Shown here one piece after another: positions 1 through 10,154 of a stretch of DNA of 64,000 nucleotides. The stretch is from Anomaloglossus baeobatrachus (taxonomy: Eukaryota; Chordata; Amphibia; Anura; Aromobatidae), in contig NC_134353.1 in NCBI RefSeq assembly GCF_048569485.1, forward strand, positions 428,934,113-428,998,112, read 5' to 3'. Within the stretch, counting starts at the first letter, position 1, and each line of letters opens with the position of its first letter. The position numbers were made by a program, and so were the translations under genes. The notes beneath the pieces are model-generated. The model saw only the letters and a list, made by a program, of their open reading frames with translations, made no database searches and was not told the DNA's origin.

Positions 1-148
1 CCGTTGTTTTTCTATTTGCTGGCTTCATGTAATTGTTTGGCCCAATCACCCAGGGCAATATTTTTCAAGCTTTTGTACATTATGCACTGGCACAACCACT
101 GTCGAGGCTAGACTGTCTAGAACAATTGGTCAGGCAGTCTCTATTTGT

Positions 149-527
149 AGACACCATAAGACAATAATCCAGCACCATGGAAAAAAGGCTTCATCATAAA
201 TTAAAATTTAACTTTTATTGGATCCCATATTAAAATCCATAAACAGACATATTAAAAATCTAGGAAACCTGACATGTTTCGGATCTAACAAATGTGATCC
301 TTACTCATAGGTGACCTGGACTAGTGTGAGAGACATAATATGTCTCTCACACTAGTCCAGGTCACCTATGAGTAAGGATCACATTTGTTAGATCCGAAAC
401 ATGTCAGGTTTCCTAGATTTTTAATATGTCTGTTTATGGATTTTAATATGGGATCCAATAAAAGTTAAATTTTAATTTGTGATGAAGCTTTTATTTTCCT
501 GGTGCTGGATTATTGTCTTATGGTGTC
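149..527. repeat. Foldback palindrome, about 380 bp
   Basis: The two halves are nearly perfect reverse complements around a single A at 338. The outer ends are GACACCATAAGAC at 149 and GTCTTATGGTGTC ending near 527. Only a few substitutions separate the arms, so the inverted duplication is recent or kept by gene conversion. Each arm carries a hammerhead-like motif (listed separately), which suggests a tail-to-tail copy of a Penelope-type terminal repeat. No target duplication was found. Confidence 0.9.
364..409 (+). ncRNA. Hammerhead-like motif (fossil), mirrored on minus strand 267-312
   Basis: Stem I is ACCT (364-367) with AGGT (406-409). The core is ATGAGTA, against the hammerhead CTGANGA. 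Stem II is GGATC/GATCC (376-380/391-395). GAA follows at 396-398, then a two-pair stem III AC..GT and C405 as the would-be cleavage base. Positions 3 and 8 are A and T, so they still pair. The fold is seen in the sequence; activity is unlikely and untested. Confidence 0.4.
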
Positions 528-699
528 TGAAGCTACTTAGCTCCGGGAGTCCACCCCTTGGTTGTTTCCGTGCATCAGGAACTAAGGAGTACTATGGATA
601 TGACGGTAGGCTGAAATTCAAATTCCTCCTTTTTAGTCTCTATTTGTGTTATTGATGCTGTGCTCCCCGGTGTGTTACACATGGCCCCCTGCAAAATCA

Positions 700-2260
700 G
701 AATTTCTTAGCTCCTTGGCATGTTATATCCTGTTGATTATCCAATTTTTTTAAAAAAAAGCTGTTGGGAGCACCTTGTGATCCTTTGCTACATGGTGTCT
801 GAACCATTACACCCTAGGAGAACTGAATGTATTAAACTCCTTGGCATGTTATGCCCTGTTGCTTATCCTACCAATTTTTTTTTAAAAAAAAGCTGTTGGG
901 AGTACCTACTGATTCAGTGCTCCATAGTGTCTGAACCATTATCCCCTGGGGAAACTGATTTTTTTTTTTTAAATCCTCGGTGTTAGCTAGTGGAGTAAAG
1001 GCCGCGTTACACGCTGCGACATCGCTAAAGCGATCTCGTTGGGGTCACGGAATTTGTGACGCACATACGGTCGCTTTAGCGATGCCGTTGTGTGTGACAC
1101 CTTTGAACGATTTTGCATCGTTGCAAAAACGTTCAAAATCGCTCATCATCGGTGACATGGGGATCCATTCTCTAATATCGTTGCTGCAGCAGTAACAAAG
1201 TTGTTCCTAGTTCCTGCGGCAGCACACATCGCTCCGTGTGACACCGCAGGAACGAGGAACCTCTCCTTACCTGCCTCCCGCCCGCAATGCGGAAGGAAGG
1301 AGGTGGACGGGATGTTTGTCCCGCTCATCTTCGCCCCTCCGCTTCTATTGGCCGGCGGTTCAGTGACGCAGCTGTGACGCTGAACGAACTGCCCCCTTAG
1401 AAAGGAGGTGTTTCGCCGGTCACAGCGACGTCGCAGGGCAGGTAAGTAGTGTGACGGGTCTGGGCGATATTGTGCGCCACGGGCAGCGATTTGCCCATTT
1501 CGCACAACCGATGGGGGCGGGTACCGACGCTAGCGATATCGGTCACGATATCGCAGCGTGTAAAGCGGCCTTAAAGCCTGAGTTCCAGAGTGAAACAACT
1601 GCCACTTCCCCTGGGCTGCCTGCTTCCCAAACTGGTGTGCAAGAAGGTGGCGCTGATGCCTCCTTCTCACAACCTGATGTTGGCCAAAGTCAATCAACTA
1701 CCACATCCGCTTCAGGTGTCCCAGCGTTCTGTTCCGTTGTCCAAAACACAGACCTTTGAAAAGAAGCAAAAAGACAGCGTTACGCACCTAAGGGCAGAAA
1801 CTATAACTGCAGACATTGCACGATTGATAGCCCTTGAGATTTTGCTGTATCGGCTTGTGGGAACAGAGGCTTTCTGCGACCTTTTGGCGGTGTGAGAAAA
1901 TGAATGTATTAAACTCCTTGGCATGTTATGCCCTGTTGCTTATCCTACCAATTTTTTAAAAAAAGCTGTTGGGAGCACCTTCTGATGCTGTGCTACATGG
2001 TGTTTGAACCATTCCCCCCTGGGGAAATTGAATTTTTTGAAATCTTCGGTGTTAGCTAGTGGAATAAAGCCTGAGTTCCAGAGTGAAACAACTGCCACTT
2101 CCACGGTGCTGCATGCTTCAAACTCCGGTCTAGGAAGCAGGCGATGATGCCTCCTGCTCCCAACCTGCTTTTGGTCAGATGCAATCATCAACGACATGAG
2201 CTTCGATGTCCCAGCGTGGCGTTCGTTTGTCCATAAAACATACATTTCTGAATTTGAATA
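700..2260 (+). mobile_element. hAT-type element remnant in tandem copies
   Basis: Diverged direct repeats share GCTGTTGGGAGCACCT-like blocks at about 761, 891 and 1963, and a block from the TTAAACTCCTTGG motif (833 and 1907) to ACAACTGCCACTTCC (about 1601 and 2087). In the copy containing the MITE, 1740-1895 translates in one frame to a peptide ending ADIARLIAL..VGTEAFCDLL. This resembles the N-terminal part of ZBED/hAT transposases, where a similar Ile-Ala block precedes a GF..L motif. The rest of the transposase is not recognisable. The element is old and non-functional. Confidence 0.45.
999..1571. mobile_element. PIF/Harbinger-like MITE, copy 1 (TSD TAA)
   Basis: TIRs are AGGCCGCGTTACACGCTGCG and its near reverse complement ending GCGGCCT. 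The flanking TAA (996-998, 1572-1574) is the target duplication. The neighbouring tandem copy near 2065 shows the uninterrupted site GGAATAAAGCCTGAG, so both ends are fixed by an empty site. The GC-rich core (about 1271-1441) has ATTGG (1347-1351), TGACGC repeats, a minus-strand donor GCAG|GTAAGG (GT at 1270-1269) and a plus-strand donor GCAG|GTAAGT (GT at 1442-1443). It has no coding capacity. Confidence 0.85.
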
Positions 2261-2264
2261 GAGG

Positions 2265-2895
2265 GCCGGTGGTGTTGGAGCTGGTAGTGTTGGTGGAGGA
2301 GGAGGAGGAGGAGTGCAAGGCCAACACCAAAATGGCCACATTGGCAATAGCACTGTAAAGTATTATGGAGTGCATATTCCAACTTTCACACTAATGATAT
2401 AGGGGACGCAGAAAACTATAAATTGCCATCCCTCCCTAATGTATGTTACAGGGCCCACCTGAGAACCCTAAGAAGTCTGAGATTTGAGGACAGTCAGTGG
2501 CCCTTAGATGGCCACTGGAGCCGGTGGAGGAGGAGGGGGCAAGGTCAACATCCCAACAGGCACATTGTAGCTGACCTTTTAAAGTGCTGTCAAATATGTC
2601 CCAAAAAAGGAGGTGTGAGACAGACACCAATATAATGTATGTTACAGCTCTTTCTAATCGAAAAAGAAGGAAAAATATGAAAAAAGAAACCTGTGAACAT
2701 ATGTTAAAGTGAGGTTTTTTTGGAGGTCGCGGCTTGCTTTGACGTTTTATTACAGTTATTAGGCACTAGAAACTGTTTCTTAGCAATTTCCCCTCTTTTA
2801 CATTGGTTTGAAAGCTGTTCTGGCGACTACGTAAACGCCGCATGCTGCTCTGACCACGTTATTCAAAGACACCAGAAATGCTGTCAGGCACCTTC
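2265..2895. other. Unassigned sequence
   Basis: It contains a short GGA-rich run (2293-2313) and a second GGAGGAGG stretch near 2527. No ORF, RNA gene or recognised repeat ends were found. Confidence 0.5.
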
Positions 2896-2897
2896 TA

Positions 2898-3972
2898 CCG
2901 TGTTTTTCCAAAAATAAGACACTGTCTTGTATTTTTTTTGCCAACCACAAAAAAGCACTAGGGCTTATTTTTGGAGGAGGTCTTATTCTTGGAGAAACAC
3001 GGTTGGGGGTAAGTTTACCCCCCAAAAAAGCAGACCCCCCCACTTCCCAGGAGACTCATACTCACCAGACCAGGACGTCTGCGTGGTTCCCAGGTCCTCC
3101 TCTGATCTCCGGTTGGTGCTGCACGCCGTCCTACCCTGCTGCTAGCTGACACACATAGCAGATCACACACAGCAGATCACACACACAAACACACACACAC
3201 ACACACACACAGCAGGTCGCAGATATACACAGGAGATCACACACAGCAAATCGCAGGCACACACATCAAATCGCAGGCACACACAGCACATCGCAGGCAC
3301 ACACAGCAAATCGCAGGCACACACAGCAAATCGCAGGCACACACATCAAATCGCAGGCACAGACAGCAAATCGCAGGCACACACAGCAAATCACAGATAC
3401 ACACAGCCGTACGCAGGCACACACAGCAGATCCCACACACACAGATCACACACACACAGCAGATCACACACACACACAGCATATCACACACACACACAGC
3501 AGATCACAGATATACACAGCAGATCACACACATCCGATCACAGATACACACATCCGATCGCAGGCACACACAGCCGATCACAGGCACACACAGCCGATCA
3601 CAGATACACACAGCCGATCGCAGACACCCACACAGCCGATTGCAGACACACAGCAGATCACACACACACACACACAATCACATCCAGCACTTACGGCCGC
3701 AGGGAATGAAGCAAGTCACGTGTCCCGCCGCTGGTCCTGTTCGTTGCGCACTCCACTGCACTGCCTCTCAGGATTCTGCCGGCGAGAAGAGATCGGTGTC
3801 GCTGGATGAGGTGAGTGTGTATGCGATCCGATGTGTGTGCGATCCGATGTTTGTGTGTGTGATTTGATGTTTGCGTGTTATCCGATGTTTGTGTGTGCGA
3901 TCTGATTATGTGTGCGATCTGTGTGTGCGATCCGATGTTTGTGTGTGAGATCTGGTGTGTGTGTGAGATCTG

Positions 3973-4008
<36 letters not shown>

Positions 4009-4274
4009 TGAGTGAGAGCTGATGTGTGCAGGTGTGCGATAGCTACAGGTCCTGCCGTTCAGTGTCGGGTGAGTGTAATTGCCGGGTGCCGCTGTGTATA
4101 ATGAGGTGTCCTGCAGTACCTGTATCTTTTTTAGCTGCACGGACACTTCATTATTGATCCACGAGTAGGGCTTATTTTCGGGGGAGGGCTTATATTTAAG
4201 CCTTTCTCCGAAAATGCTGAAAATCCCTGCTAGGGCTTATTTCTGGGGAAGGTCTTATTTTTGGAAAAACACGG
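2898..4274. mobile_element. Non-autonomous TIR element, 'AAAATAAGAC' family, TA-flanked
   Basis: The ends are CCGTGTTTTTCCAAAAATAA and its reverse complement, each next to TA (2896-2897, 4275-4276). Sub-terminal blocks repeat the GGGCTTATTTTTGG theme. The interior is CA/GT-rich microsatellite flanking a GC-rich middle. A minus-strand donor-like site lies near 3060 (TCTG|GTGAGT) and plus-strand ones near 3810 (GAG|GTGAGT) and 4070. A reverse-oriented relative lies at 15.69-16.43 kb. No transposase is present. Confidence 0.75.
3144..4020. repeat. CA/GT microsatellite and 20-bp minisatellite
   Basis: On the left, 3180-3660 is (CA)n mixed with a unit of about 20 bp, GCACACACAGCAAATCGCAG. On the right, 3830-4010 is (GT)n with a GATCTGATGTTTGTGTGT-like unit. 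Open frames here are composition artefacts. Confidence 0.9.
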
Positions 4275-4276
4275 TA

Positions 4277-5057
4277 CAGGCTGTGCCCATACTGTTTCAG
4301 CCTTTTCCCATCCATTTCAGCCTTTTCCTCAGTCACCACAGGTCACCGACAGGTCCGACGTAAAATTATTCTGGTTTCCCACAGACTTACATTGGGGGTT
4401 GCATATTCGCGAATACTCGAATAGCGGCGAGGCTAATAATAGGGTATTCGATCACCCCTAATCGTTATATATTATGCAATGACTAAGTTGTTTAAATCTT
4501 TAAAAAAATTTATTGTGGGAAAAAAATCAACTTATGTGCCTCCTCCTCCAATGGGATGTATGTAAAATTATGATGATTAGTTTAAAACTAAAGCATAAAC
4601 TGAAGTCTCTATGTGTGACCATATGAGCGAATAATTTAAAATCAGTCTATTGTGTTACACTGTACTTTAAACCTACTGAGCTACTGAGAGTGATATCTAT
4701 CCAAAAGTAAATGTGTAATTTTCTTATATTATTATTTACTGTATATGCTTTTTGTACCAAATGTTTTATTTTAACTTTGAAATAAACAACAATTATCAAT
4801 ATACCTATCATATCAACACTATATCTAAAACACAGTTGAAAGACTGACCACTTATAAAAATATATACAAGGCAGACCCAAGTCTATACAATTTAATCAAT
4901 ATTAATGCATCAAATTGATATAAAAACATGGTAAGAAAGCAATTCAAAACCAAAAGAAAATTGGGTAAGCAAAACATTATACATGTACATACATTATTTG
5001 TCTATTGGATACATTTTTCAGTACTGTCTTGCATGTATAGCAGTTATGTTTTTAAGT
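4277..5057. other. AT-rich unassigned sequence
   Basis: A fragment at 4390-4460 (GCGAATACTCGAATAGCGGC and flank) looks like the end of an interspersed repeat. The remainder is AT-rich, without long ORFs or recognised ends. Confidence 0.4.
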
Positions 5058-5780
5058 ACCATATTTTCCGGCATATAAGATGACTTTTTAACCCCTGAAA
5101 GTTGTCTCAAAAATCGGGGGTCGTCTTATACGGCGGTGCATGGTGCCGACATGGCTTTACTGCCACTGTTTACACGCAATAAAAGATATTCTCACCTCTC
5201 CTCCGTTCCCGCGGTGCCTCTAGTTGTTTCTTGCAGTCCACAGGCGCACGGACCTCTCCATGATAGCATCCGCTGCACTGAGTGGCCGCTGCAGGATGTC
5301 GTCATGTCTTTACTGCAGTTGAATGCTTTACGGCGCCACAAAGAATTCAACTGCAGTAAAGCGCTGACAGCAGCAGCAGCAGCCCCGTATACTGGACGTG
5401 ATCATGGAGGAGTGCTTCTTGTGGACCGCAGGCACATAGACCCCGCCACAATCGCGTCCAATAGACAGGGCCGCCGCTGCTGCTGTCAGCGCTTTACTGC
5501 AGTCCGTACACCAGACGCTATCACAGAGGGGTCTGTGTGCCTGTGGACTGCAAGAAGCAGCTGGAGGCACCGTGGGCACGGAGAGGTGAAAATTAAATGT
5601 GTGTAAACAACGGCATAATAGGGGACAAGAAGGGAACTAGCAGGATGACATTACTAAACAATGGGGACATTACTAAGCAATGGGGACATTACAGTAGGGG
5701 ATATAACTATACAATGGGGACATTACAGCAGGGGATATTACTAAACAATGGGGACATTAATGCAGGGGACATTTAATTGA
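5058..5780. mobile_element. Non-autonomous element, 'TTTTCCGGCATATAAGAYG' family, with internal inverted repeat
   Basis: The left end ACCATATTTTCCGGCATATA resembles the start at 10157 (ACCGGATTTTTCGGACTATA). Inside, a perfect 27-bp inverted repeat (5351-5377 and 5476-5502, starting CTGCAGTAAAGCGCTGACAG) brackets about 100 bp. The tail is a loose tandem of GGGGACATTAC units (5640-5770). A similar 'ATAGGGGACAAGAAGG' block recurs at 10684. The right TIR is not visible, so the end is approximate. Confidence 0.5.
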
Positions 5781-6389
5781 AAAAGTTGCATTTGATTCAC
5801 CAATAAACAAGAATTTGAGTATATCTATTTATTCTTTGTTAAATCTAGAACACAATCAAGTCAATTAAGTCTAATTTTTGCCAAAATCAATCTGGGCATA
5901 GTTTCAAATAATGCACACTACCAAAAGCACAGGTTCTGCAAGTTAAGCATAGACATACCAGAATTACATACTGTGATCATGTTTCTCTGTAACAATCTAT
6001 GGATAAGAATGTGACTAAACTCATTAAAATCCCAGAGGAAACCGGTTATGGCTATATAAATAATTTTTTGCAGCAAGATTTTCCAATTTTAACCATTCAT
6101 TACATGATATCTGCAGAACACAAGGTGAACTATGTTACATGCAACTCAATAGCAGGAATTACTGGCATTTTAACCTACAGTGCAGTAAAATGCAAAATGA
6201 AAAAACGTGTTGGGAGCCTTGCCTCAAAATAAACTTTAGATTTTTTTGACAGAAAGCTATGCCATTTAAAAGCATGCTACTGCCAAGCCAAACTCACTTC
6301 TTTCACTTCTGAAAAGCGATGGAGAAACCACAAAACACAGGTAAATTCCTCTGAACATGTTCCTTTATCCAGCAGCTCTAGCTGAAAAA
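5781..6389. other. Unassigned sequence
   Basis: AT-rich. No ORF above about 77 codons, and no repeat ends were recognised. Confidence 0.4.
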
Positions 6390-6393
6390 TTAA

Positions 6394-6862
6394 AAAGGTT
6401 GTCCAAGACTTTTTTTTTCTTTACTACGGGCCAAAGAACAAATAGGCAGTTATTTGCGAACTACCTGCTCGATCTACTTGGTGCAGACTCCAGGCAATCG
6501 CTGACTACTTCTGCTGGTGATTCAGCTGCTCTATCTTAACAAAGCCAGCTCTTCCTCTTCTGGGCTGCTATATCAACGGGCGTGATTGCCGATATCGATT
6601 GAGAGCTGGCTCCCCTAAGCTAGGCAGTGGGGAGCCGGCTATCAATTGGCATGATATCAGCAGTCATGCTAAGTCAACCCAAGTCACTGCTCTGTTAATG
6701 CGACGTCAGCAGAAGCCACTGAATCATCAGCAGGAGTGGTCCGCAATCGTTCTGTGCTGGAAGACATCTGTGCCAGGCACAACAGGCAGGTAGTTAGCAA
6801 CTAACTGGCGGTTAGTTCTTGGGCACATAGTAAAAACAATAACTAATCCCGGATAACCTTTT
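6394..6862. mobile_element. TTAA-flanked non-autonomous element (AGGGGTTGTCC-type TIR), eroded
   Basis: The left end is TTAA (6390-6393) then AAAGGTTGTCCAAGAC. The right end is GGATAACCTTTTTGAA, with TTAA mutated to TTGA. The end pattern matches the better preserved elements at 34231, 48392 and 25022. It has no coding capacity. Confidence 0.5.
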
Positions 6863-7059
6863 TGAAGATATTTCGAGCCTTTCAAAGTTAATTACTTAAA
6901 TGGAATAAAACTAAATATCTAGAAATCTGCACTGTATTTGTATTGCAGCAAAGTATCAGGCAGATTGAAGCTTCTGTAAGCATTGAAGAAGTCGCAGAAC
7001 TTGCATGAACGATGCAGCCTCCTCAAGCAGCTAATTGAAAGGGGTGTCAATTATTTTTA

Positions 7060-7274
7060 CTATTTATTTAAAAGGCTAGATAACCCCTTTATTAAGGAAA
7101 CTCTTTCCAAAAAGCCTGTTTGTGGCACCTATGAAAACACAGGATGTTACCCAGTGTCTCCATAACAGCATTCAACTGAAATAAAATTGTTAGTGGTTTA
7201 CAAACAAGTCAAAATTGATAGAAGTACAAAATAACTAAAAAATGTGTTTACATGCCATTATTTTTTTTTAATAT
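7060..7274 (-). other. Probable TICAM1 3' UTR
   Basis: This follows the TAA of the TICAM1-like frame. Minus-strand AATAAA hexamers lie at 7068-7063 and 7093-7088 and could end the transcript. Not confirmed. Confidence 0.3.
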
Positions 7275-8546
7275 TTAGCTAGCTTTAAATTCACTGTGAA
7301 AATCTTGATCGCATTCTGACTGTGGCACATTTCTAGTTTGTTGAACATTCATGCTATTTTGGTTGCCTATCTGAATATTACTGGCATTATTTATGTTGAT
7401 AACTTGTCCCGGGATTAGTTGCTGTAGCATATTGGACAGCAATACTGATAAATCCATTGTCAGATGTTGTTGCATTGCATGAGCATGAGATGCTTCTTTA
7501 GCTTCTTCTAAATTCCTCTGTAATGCTCTTAAATGCTGTTCTCGTTGCCAGCATTTTTGCTGTCTCCTGATCACATCCAGTTTGAATGTATTCCTCACTT
7601 GAGTCTCAAAGAGATGGGAATTCTCATTCAGTGGAATTAATGATTTAAGAGTCAAAGGTATTTTACCAATCAGTGTTTTCAACTTTGGAATAAAAGGAAT
7701 TATAGTGCCTGATTTACTTACATCTTCAATGGAGTTCATAAGAACTGTATTGGTCTGAAACTCTCCCCACTTGCACAAAAAACCAGTAGTGAGCAAAAGA
7801 ACAATGTAGGCAGAATTTTCCACTGAATCTTCAAGACATTTGAGAGGACTTAGTCCTGCAGTCTCAAATCCTTTACAAAATGTTGTGCCTTCTCCAATTT
7901 CAAGGTTGTTTAGAAGTTCACATACTCTCACAGCTTCATTTTGATCTTCTTGGACATGCAGTATGACAAAACTGAAAAACTTTGTATCTGAGAAAAAAGA
8001 TGGAGGATCGAAAGTTATGCTTAAAGTACAAGAAGGATTATTCTCATTATGGGATGATGTTCTATAAGGCGCCTCAGTGAATGAATTTCTAGGTGGACCG
8101 AAGGAAATATTAGGGTTTTCTATGGGTGGTGAATTTTCATGTCCTGGCTCCTTATTAGATTGCTCATCACTTTTGTTCTCGGACTCATGCATCACTTTCT
8201 CCATGAACATTGTCTCAGTAAAAGTGTTTGATGCTGATCTTGACTGACTTGACGTATGTGAAAGCACAGCTGCATCCAAAGAAACTGTGCTGCAATTTAA
8301 GTTTTCATTTTGAAGGTTAGGATTCATGCTGAAAGCTTGCATAGATGGCACTTCACACTAACTCTTGTGCTGTTCCTGTGTTACAAAACCACCTGTTGGG
8401 GATTGACTTATTTGCAACGGATTGGACTGAAGAGACAGAGAAGTCATGCGTGATGATATGTCTATTGGAATCCCATTATTAAAGGAGTCAGAACGTAACG
8501 TCTGGGGCTCATCATGAAGGTCCACATTTAGATTGTTCTTCAACAT
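7275..8546 (-). CDS. ticam1: TICAM1/TRIF-like adaptor with an in-frame TAG (possible pseudogene)
   Basis: TRIF couples TLR3 to TBK1-IRF3, NF-kB and RIPK1/RIPK3 signalling. On the minus strand, codons 1-62 (from ATG 8546) contain a pLxIS motif, P-L-Q-I-S at codons 43-47 (8420-8406), within SNPLQISQSPT. Mammalian TRIF has SNLEISQSPT there; the serine recruits IRF3. A TAG follows at 8360-8358. The same frame then runs open to TAA at 7277-7275. It encodes a TIR domain (about 7970-7540, FVILHV.. to the W of QKCWQREQ) and a C-terminal RHIM with core IQIGNQNSM (7376-7350). The BB-loop position that is proline in human TRIF is alanine (codon 7859-7857). Without the TAG the product would be about 423 residues, against 712 in human. 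The N-terminal helical domain is not seen upstream. The TAG may be a pseudogene lesion, a null allele or an assembly error. A shorter TIR-RHIM protein from ATG 8342 is possible. Family identity is firm; functional status is open. Confidence 0.85.
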
Positions 8547-8656
8547 GTTGTGTCAATAATTTACTTGTTTAAACGTTTAAATTCTGGAACTTCCCCCAAC
8601 ATGCTGGCTCAAATGCTACATCACAGGACCTCTTTACAATACACAGTGTCTTCAAT
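8547..8656 (-). other. 5' part of the TICAM1 exon with splice acceptor
   Basis: Upstream of ATG 8546 the minus strand reads a pyrimidine-rich tract ending TTTACTTAG (AG at 8658-8657), a good acceptor. The 110 nt from there to the ATG has stops in the TICAM1 frame, so it is 5' UTR or a decayed exon. An A at -3 gives the ATG fair context. An upstream exon is implied but not located. Confidence 0.45.
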
Positions 8657-8679
8657 CTAAGTAAACAAAGAGAAAAAAA

Positions 8680-9427
8680 AAATAATTTAAGCACTTATAT
8701 TCCATAATCCATGTTCAAAACAAGGTCTAAACAAATGAAAAATAACTTTTCCACTGGAAGCTTCCAGGGCTTTAAGGAAGCACTCCCAAAAAGTTTTTTT
8801 CATTTATGAAACCATGCATGTAATGTAGTGTAAGCGTATTAATCACAAAGTGACAGGCCAAATTTTTCAAATCTGAACAGCGTCACTTTGTGGAAATAAC
8901 TCTGGAATGCTTTAACATAACCCAGTGATTTTGAGACTGTTTTTACTTTACGATAATGTAAAATTAGACTATGTTTTGGGTGTATTTATAAAAATATCAG
9001 AAAATTGACAATTTTTCTAAAATTTAGCAATTTTCAAACTTTTGACTATCCCATTAATCCAGATAGTCACACCACACAAAATAGTAAATAACATTTACCT
9101 CATGTCTGCTTTAAATCAGCACTATTTGTAAAATGCTATTTTCTGTTACGATTTTAGAAGATTTAAAAATGTAGCAGGAATATCTAATTTTTCAAGAAAA
9201 TTTACAAAACACTTCTTATGGACCTATTCCATTTTAAAGTGACTTTGGGGGAACGATTTATTTGGAAGACCCCTAAAAGTGTTACTTTAAAAACAGCACC
9301 TCTCAGCATATTCATCATTGCTTTTCAGGAATTAATGCAAAGTGACATGACAGGAAAGAAAAATGTTATTTTTACCAGCTAAATGTAGCTAACTTCTGAA
9401 CAAGCCACTATAGCCAGCAGACTCTTA
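8680..9427. repeat. Diverged interspersed repeat, same family as 11.37-12.38 kb
   Basis: The stretch 8930-9370 shares short blocks with the 11.4-12.4 kb segment, such as TAAATAACATTT and AAAGTGACTTTG, and a similar AT-rich style. No ORF. Family unknown to me. Confidence 0.35.
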
Positions 9428-9994
9428 TGCAGGCGTCACACGAGACGATCTATCGTGCGATGTGTCGTCGGGGGTCACGGTTTTCGTGATGCACATCCGG
9501 CACCGTTCACGATGTCGTCTCGTGTGACACCTACGTGCGACTCCAAATCGGTTATAAATCGTAGATCGTGTACTCGTCGCTCATGTTTAAAAAATTGTTT
9601 AATCTTATTTGCGCAGGTTGTTCATCGTTCCCGGGTCAGCACATGTTGCTTCGTGTGACACCCCGGGAACGATGAACACAGCATACCTGCGTCCCGCGGC
9701 ACCCGCCGGCTATGCGGAAGGAAGGAGGTGGGCGGGATGTTTGTCCCGCTCATCTCTGCTTCTATTAGACGGCGGCTGTGTGACGTCGCTGTGACGCCGA
9801 ACGTCCCTCCCCCTTCAGGAAGAGGATGTTCGCTGCCCACAGCGAGGTTGCTCAGCAGGTAGGTAAGTTAGTGTGACGGAGGTTTAACGACTTTGTGCGA
9901 CACGGGCAGCGATTTGCCCGTGAAGCACAAACGACGGGGGCGGGTACGATTGCTCGTGCAAACGCACAATAGATCATACCGTGTGAAGCCTGCA
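9428..9994. mobile_element. PIF/Harbinger-like MITE, copy 2 (TSD TTA)
   Basis: TIRs are TGCAGGCGTCACACG and CGTGTGAAGCCTGCA, flanked by TTA (9425-9427, 9995-9997). The core matches copies 1, 3 and 4: a GGAAGGAAGGAGGTGGGCGG block, CTTCTATTAGACGGCGG where the other copies have ATTGG, and TGACGTCGCTGTGACG (CRE-like). A minus-strand donor GCAG|GTATGC (GT 9686-9685) and plus-strand tandem donors (GT 9859-9860 and 9863-9864) face outward. Confidence 0.85.
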
Positions 9995-10154
9995 TTAGAC
10001 CATTATTTGTCCGTGTATTGCCATGGCCAACATTATAACCACATAATCATGATCTCAGGATGCAGATGACGTTACCCCTCCCTCTAATGACAGAGCCAAT
10101 TTTGACCTCAATGGCCAGGCTAAGTTTTACAATTATGACCTGTGTCACTTTATG

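Noticed and set aside
8290-8362. A 73-nt intron removing the TICAM1 TAG
   Set aside because: Possible weak donor and acceptor exist, but 73 nt is not a multiple of three and would put the TIR domain out of frame.
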